Of a stretch of 64,000 nt of DNA, positions 59,813 to 64,000 are shown in pieces (within the stretch, counting starts at the first letter, position 1; every line of letters starts with the position of its first letter). Location: positions 165,059,850-165,123,849 of the forward strand of contig OX465283.1 in the NCBI GenBank assembly GCA_949987705.1. The letters are read 5' to 3'. This DNA is from Thereva unica. Its lineage: Eukaryota; Arthropoda; Insecta; Diptera; Therevidae. The position numbers and the translations under genes were made by a program. The notes below the pieces were generated by a model. The model was given only the letters and a program-made list of their open reading frames with translations, was not told the DNA's origin and made no database searches.

Positions 59813-60590
59813 CAGCCAAGCAAGACATTTCTTAGAGACTCCGAAATCGTGATCGAAAACGAAATTTTTGATTACATCTGATGCGAAACAGCCAAAAGCG
59901 GAGACTTGAACTACTTCTAGGGCTACTTACAATAAAGAAAAAATAGCCTTCCAAACAGACTCCGATGGGATATTGCAGAACCACGGAATCCTTTACGACG
60001 GTGTCAAGCTCGGCCTCCCTACAATGTCTGTTACCGTAGCTGCGGAGAGACTTGACTTCCTGTGTAAATGCCATACTTAATCTAAAGCTAGGCAGAGCAC
60101 ACTAGGCAGTTACGTTCTGGAAGACTTGAAAGATAACCCAGGACTGGAGACCAGATCACTGATAAGCTTCCTATATGTAGTATCCTGGGCTAAAACGAAG
60201 AAGTGGAAATTAAAGTGATCTGATCCTACTCAATGGAAACGGTCTTCCCAACAGTACCAACCACAGTGCTTCGAAGTCAGGCAACATAACCACAATGACA
60301 ATAGCACACCTAAGAAATAGAGATCACGACCGTTCATCCGCAAGAGAAGGTAAAATCGCGCCCTCTTCATTCTCAGCAAACTTGCGAGAATGAGCCGTCG
60401 TCGGTAACATCTCGGAGAAGGACAAAACCAACAAAGCAAAATTTTAAGCTGTTGTTGGGCAGTAGAAAACGCTCCAGAATGCAAGGACACTAAGAGGGAG
60501 AGATCCCGAGAAGATAGCTAAGCGCCTATAAATAATGACCAAAATGGAAAAAAGCTCTCAAGACCAACTATAGTCGGGGAAGCTTCTACT
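59813..60590. other. No recognisable gene; possibly LINE ORF1 remnant
   Basis: Lys/Glu-rich plus-strand text (60480-60560) precedes the DUF4780-like stretch and may be ORF1 of the same element, but no motif is clear. Confidence 0.3.
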
Positions 60591-60599
60591 TCAGAAGCC

Positions 60600-60980
60600 T
60601 AGCAATCAGGCCCAATGGATAACGGGCCAATGAGCGAAGCAGTGAAGGACCACCTTCTAGTGGCACTAACCGATACCAATTCTAGTACCGGCAGACTCCC
60701 GGACCTCCTCTGGGTCGACATTGAGGCCAACATATCAGAGATGGTCAATGGGGCAATTTGCTCGAGTATCTTCGGGGCCACAACTTAAAGACAACTGGAA
60801 GGTGCCCAAGACCGAGGAACGCCAGCCAAATAGTAGAACTCTGGTACTGCTAATTAACGATGAGTGCCTGGAGGGGCTCGAAAGAGTTGACTATAAACTC
60901 CATTGTCGACTAAAGCAGGCATGGATAAAGGTTTTCAAAACGGCTTCATCTAACGAAGAAACTGACTCCGAATGAGCTCT
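60600..60980 (+). mobile_element. DUF4780-like / LINE ORF1 fragment
   Basis: Text 'NGPMSEAVKDHLLVALTD' (about 60618-60670), then, after a frame change, 'NWKVPKTEERQPNSRTLVLL' and 'ECLEGLERVDYKLHCRLKQAWIKVF' (in part; 60793-60945) resembles the DUF4780 domain often found in ORF1 proteins of fly retrotransposons. Broken by one frameshift and stops. Confidence 0.5.
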
Positions 60981-61194
60981 TGAATGAACTAACAGTCATC
61001 GAGGTTGAGAGGGAGTTAGCATCTACAAACTCAGATGCAGCAGGAGCCTGTACCACCCTCTGGTCTTTGTGAAGCGGGTTGCTGGGTCTAGAAGACCTAT
61101 GGACACAGTAATACACTGCGCTCTCTACCGCAGGAAATAGTATCTGGACCTACCGCAAAACTAAATATACAGATCCGTACCAGAGAGAAATGGG

Positions 61195-61365
61195 AAGATT
61201 TCCAATCTGGCAAGGGCCATAACCCTGTACACAGACGGATCCAAATCAGAATCGGGTGTGGAGGAGTGTTTTCCCCATAAATTAACTTGCAAAAGTCATC
61301 CGCCTGCCTAATTTTTCTAAAGTTCTCCAGGCAGAACTTCTGGCAATTTTTCATGAGTCAGTCAA
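61195..61365 (+). mobile_element. LINE RNase H N-terminal fragment
   Basis: 'LARAITLYTDGSKSESGVGGVFSP' is the RNase H start (first catalytic Asp in YTDGSK). After a stop, 'QKSSACLIFLKFSRQNFWQF' corresponds to S-RLP-FSKV-QAELLAI in a shifted frame. Dead. It may belong with the ORF1-like piece just upstream as a 5'/3' chimera. Confidence 0.6.
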
Positions 61366-61384
61366 ATCGAAGGCCGGGAACCAG

Positions 61385-61424
61385 GGTAATTCGGCCACAA
61401 TTCGACTTCAGTACAGGAGCCATC
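61385..61424. mobile_element. Decayed end of the GGCCCCTGTGC MITE
   Basis: 'aattcgacttcagtacaggagcc' read in inverse gives GGCTCCTGTACTGAAGTCGA, close to the family end GGCCCCTGTGCTGAAAGTCG. Only one end is seen. Confidence 0.4.
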
Positions 61425-61868
61425 CCCACATAGTATTTTGTCGAACAGCCACGCTTAGCGGGCCAAAGAGCCACATGAGCTTCTTCCAATTCTAAAAGTT
61501 ACTTGATATTTTCTTGTCTGTGTTGTTACTATTATTAATATTCAATATTCTAGAAGATGCAGTATTAAAATACGTAAAGTGCATGTAGCGGAATTTTTAA
61601 AATAGCTTAGTCCCATGTGAGTTCAATATGTATTACCAAACTGTGTTAGAATTTGTGACAAATCAATTAGAATAAAGAAGTAAACATTTACAATCAATTA
61701 CATTGTTAAAATTTAATTATTTTATTTTTCATTACAAAACTAATGACTGCAAGTATAAAAATAATTGTTTTCTTCAAAACACTTACACACTAAATACATA
61801 TATACTCAATTACTTAGGCGGAAATTTCATAGTTTCAGTCCAACATTAAAATCTAATATGTATTAAAT
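61425..61868. other. 3' flank of huckebein
   Basis: AT-rich. A minus-strand AATAAA candidate (TTTATT at about 61720) lies about 145 bp past the stop. No other gene. Confidence 0.4.
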
Positions 61869-62711
61869 TTAATATCCATACAAGTAGGGATATATAGGTA
61901 CAAACAAAGTCGACTCCAGGTGCCTCTCCTGTGGTAAATGGGTCTTGGCATGCTTCTTCAGATGGTCTCTCCTGCCGAACTTTTTACCACACAATGCACA
62001 GCCAAATGGTCGCAGGCCAGTGTGGATCCTCTTATGTCTAGTTAGTTCTTCGTTACGGGTGAAAGTCTTCCCACAACTTTCTATATCACATTTGTAGGGC
62101 CTTTCTCCTGGAATAAATGAAAGCTACGATTAGTTTTTGTATGGGTACTTGCATACCTTAAGTGATAGTATTCGACTACCAGTAATGAAAAATTCAAATC
62201 AATAAGCCACGATTGGAATATCGAATTGTTACACAAAATCTCGAGGCTCACCTGTATGGATCCGTATGTGTCCTTTAAGCTGGCCATTATTTGAAAAAGC
62301 TACATTGCAATGCGGGCACTTGAATTTCTTCGGCCGTTGTTTTCGAGCATTTATCGCCTTCATGTGAGCATCCTCAGAAATAACACGAGCGTACTCCTGC
62401 TCCATTATATTGGCACCAACAGGATCCAAGCCGAAATAAGACATCGAGATATGGACGTTGTTCGGAGAAGGGAAGCTGGGAAAACACGGGTAATCCATTT
62501 GTGCTTGCAAAGCTAAATGATCGCTGGCATGAATCATTGGCACAGAACCGTAAAACACTGATTTGTTCACTTCGAAATTTTTCAACAAGCTCTCCGTCGA
62601 GTTGTTATACTCCTGTTCCGCACTGGTTTCGTTTTGACGGCTTTTAGTAGTATCCCACGGTCGAAACAGTCGCGAATATGTTTGCGGAGGCTCGATTTTC
62701 ACGGTAGTCAT
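61869..62711 (-). CDS. hkb: Huckebein, C2H2 zinc-finger transcriptional repressor
   Basis: Two exons, 62711-62252 and 62107-61869, with a 144-bp GT-AG intron placed in the linker after finger 1 (HTG|ERPY), give 232 aa. Three C2H2 fingers near the C-terminus: FKCPHCNVAFSNNGQLKGH-RIH, YKCDIESCGKTF-RNEELTRHKRIH (four residues between the cysteines, as in Sp/Egr-type fingers) and FGCALCGKKFGRRDHLKKHAKTH. An FRPW motif at residues 16-19 (SRLFRPWDTT) is the Groucho-binding site described for Drosophila Huckebein. In Drosophila this is a terminal gap gene acting under Torso signalling; the role here is inferred. At 232 aa it is somewhat shorter than my recollection of the Drosophila protein (about 300 aa). 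The protein ends YPYLYGY. Confidence 0.9.
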
Positions 62712-63130
62712 TATTAAAATTAAAAAAAAAAATAAAAACGCTCAAATAAAACAACGAAAACTTGAAAACTACTTTCGCTCCGTGACGCTCGTTACACCTT
62801 CAGCACTCAAGCTCTACTATGTTGAGTGCATTCGACCCTTACGTTTTAAGGACTCTGACTTACCCACCCCTATTCGGGGAGGGATCGAAGCGATGTCACT
62901 TCACAACTGGAATATCCCTTCTCAATGTGCATTTACCCTCCGACATTCTAGTCCAAGTTAAGAGCCTTCTTTTCAACTGCTTCAGATGTCCCTTTATGCC
63001 TCTTATACAAATAGCACAAGCCCCTTACTATAGGTGTTTTGCCAATGAGGTTTTGTGGTTTAGGGTCGCACTTGGTATCAAAATGGTTGAATCTCAAATG
63101 GTTTTTGTGTAATTATTCGAACAGAATCGA
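62712..63130. promoter_or_regulatory. hkb: Presumed promoter and 5' UTR region of huckebein
   Basis: An A-rich leader (aataaaaacgctcaaataaaacaacg in inverse) directly precedes the ATG. No TATA box can be named with confidence. A 97-codon frame on the other strand (62819-63112) is unrecognised. Confidence 0.4.
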
Positions 63131-63137
63131 TATTTTT

Positions 63138-63500
63138 TTCGGGAATCGTATAGAAATGACGAGCATTGATCAATCAAATCAAATCGTAAAGAAAAGTGAG
63201 ACTTTTCTCGTTAGCAACATTTTTCTTCACGATTTTAGAAAAATCGTAAACATCTCGAGTCTTACTGTTTTCCACGATTCTAGTTAGCAATCATAAAATA
63301 TCCTACGAAAACAATGGCCTATTTGCATTTGGTAGTTCTAGATATTGCGCAATTTTCTTTGGCTTTGATTTTCAATGTACGTATTTCTCTACGATTCCCG
63401 AATGTTCAACGCATTAAGAAAAGTGAGTTTTCCAGCTCGTGTAAATTTTAATCCTTAAACATTTGCACTCACTGGAAAACTATCACTTTTCTTCACTTGT
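63138..63500. repeat. Inverted-repeat cluster upstream of huckebein
   Basis: CGGGAATCGTATAGAAAT (63140-63157) is repeated in inverse at 63383-63400 with one change, enclosing about 225 bp. A second hairpin follows: AAGAAAAGTGA-GTTTTCCAG (about 63418-63438) pairs with CTGGAAAAC-ATCACTTTTCTT (about 63474-63496). AAGAAAAGTGAGA also occurs at 63190-63203. This looks like one or two MITEs, but no target duplication is clear. Confidence 0.5.
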
Positions 63501-63786
63501 AGAACAATCTACTATTTAGAGCTCTACATATTAGGGATTATGAAGAAGATAAAATATGAAGTTTTACAATGTCAGCAAATTCGTAAATTGTTTCTTTAAT
63601 TTTTATTTTCGGTTATTAAAAAAATATTTCATAGTTTGCAGCTGGTAATGAACCATCTAGAAAGATGTATACCAGATAAGCATAGTCATTTATGCTTGTT
63701 TGCTCTGTGATAACCAAAGTGAATGTACTTTTCGAAACCATTTAACTTTATTCTAATTTAGGTGTTGTGTCTGAGAATGTAGCATA

Positions 63787-64000
63787 ATGCTATCAGTGGG
63801 AAGTGCAAAGCTAGAATTGATTATCAAATCTACAATAATACAAACAGTAAAAAAAGCTGCCGTCAGAGAGCAAAAGAGTTTCCCGAGTGAATCGTTCCGT
63901 CGGGAATACATCAAAGTAAGTAATTTCTGTAAATCCACCCTTAGGAAAGTCAAATCATCACTTTATAGTAGGTTGAGGCCGGTGGCAGCAAAAACTTCTG
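63787..64000 (+). CDS. Open frame running off the window, possible first exon
   Basis: From ATG 63787 the frame stays open for 71 codons to the window edge. After 43 codons it meets a consensus donor, ATCAAA|GTAAGT (63916), so it may be a 129-nt first coding exon. The product (KLELIIKSTIIQTVKKAAVR...) is Lys-rich and unrecognised. It could equally be a chance frame in a repeat. Confidence 0.25.
   Translation, partial: MLSVGSAKLELIIKSTIIQTVKKAAVREQKSFPSESFRREYIKVSNFCKSTLRKVKSSLYSRLRPVAAKTS

Noticed and set aside
1..64000. CRISPR arrays, operons, prokaryotic or viral gene clusters.
   Set aside because: The spliced genes show this is a eukaryotic chromosome; no regularly spaced short repeats or polycistronic organisation were seen.

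Overview
This window is nuclear DNA from an insect, almost certainly a higher fly (Diptera, Brachycera). The evidence is short phase-consistent GT-AG introns, AT-rich spacers, and a Huckebein protein with an FRPW Groucho-docking motif next to recognisable orthologues of fly genes. I cannot name the species; the density of decayed non-LTR retrotransposons and MITEs would suit a mid-sized fly genome such as a tephritid.

Seven genes can be built exon by exon. SLC25A44-like mitochondrial carrier: + strand, 14381-15500, 4 exons, 320 aa. IRP1/cytosolic aconitase: - strand, 16093-22256, 13 exons, 898 aa. PPP1R37-type leucine-rich PP1 regulator: + strand, 23461-27333, 5 exons, 1212 aa. Mes-4/NSD histone H3K36 methyltransferase: - strand, 30980-35096, 4 exons, 1311 aa. 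Two tandem clarin-like tetraspan genes: - strand, 37031-37828 (225 aa) and 38715-41663 (282 aa). huckebein: - strand, 61869-62711, 2 exons, 232 aa. The carrier and IRP1 converge; IRP1 and PPP1R37 diverge from a 1.2 kb shared upstream region. The genes do not form a pathway, so this is an ordinary eukaryotic neighbourhood.

The first 13.3 kb, and most of 27.4-30.6 kb and 42-61.8 kb, are repeat graveyards. Non-LTR retrotransposon fragments dominate, mostly 3' ends (reverse transcriptase C-terminus, RNase H, tail), from at least three groups: R1/LOA-like, Jockey-like, and a group with an RTE/CR1-like tail. One decayed gypsy-type integrase remains. None is intact.

The most informative material is a set of small non-autonomous DNA transposons whose ends can be read from inverted termini and target-site duplications. 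They include a 1025-bp hAT-like element (8-bp duplication), a 744-bp TTAA element, a 207-bp element with a perfect 9-bp duplication nested in a TTA-flanked 1.1-kb element, several further TTA/TAA-flanked MITEs, and two palindromic families ('GGCCCCTGTGC' and 'GGTGGTAGCACG'). Three TTA-flanked elements, two of them carrying nested insertions, lie inside introns of IRP1. That gene also shows a GA instead of GT at the donor of intron 6, which would disable the allele unless the intron is spliced as GA-AG or the base is an assembly error.
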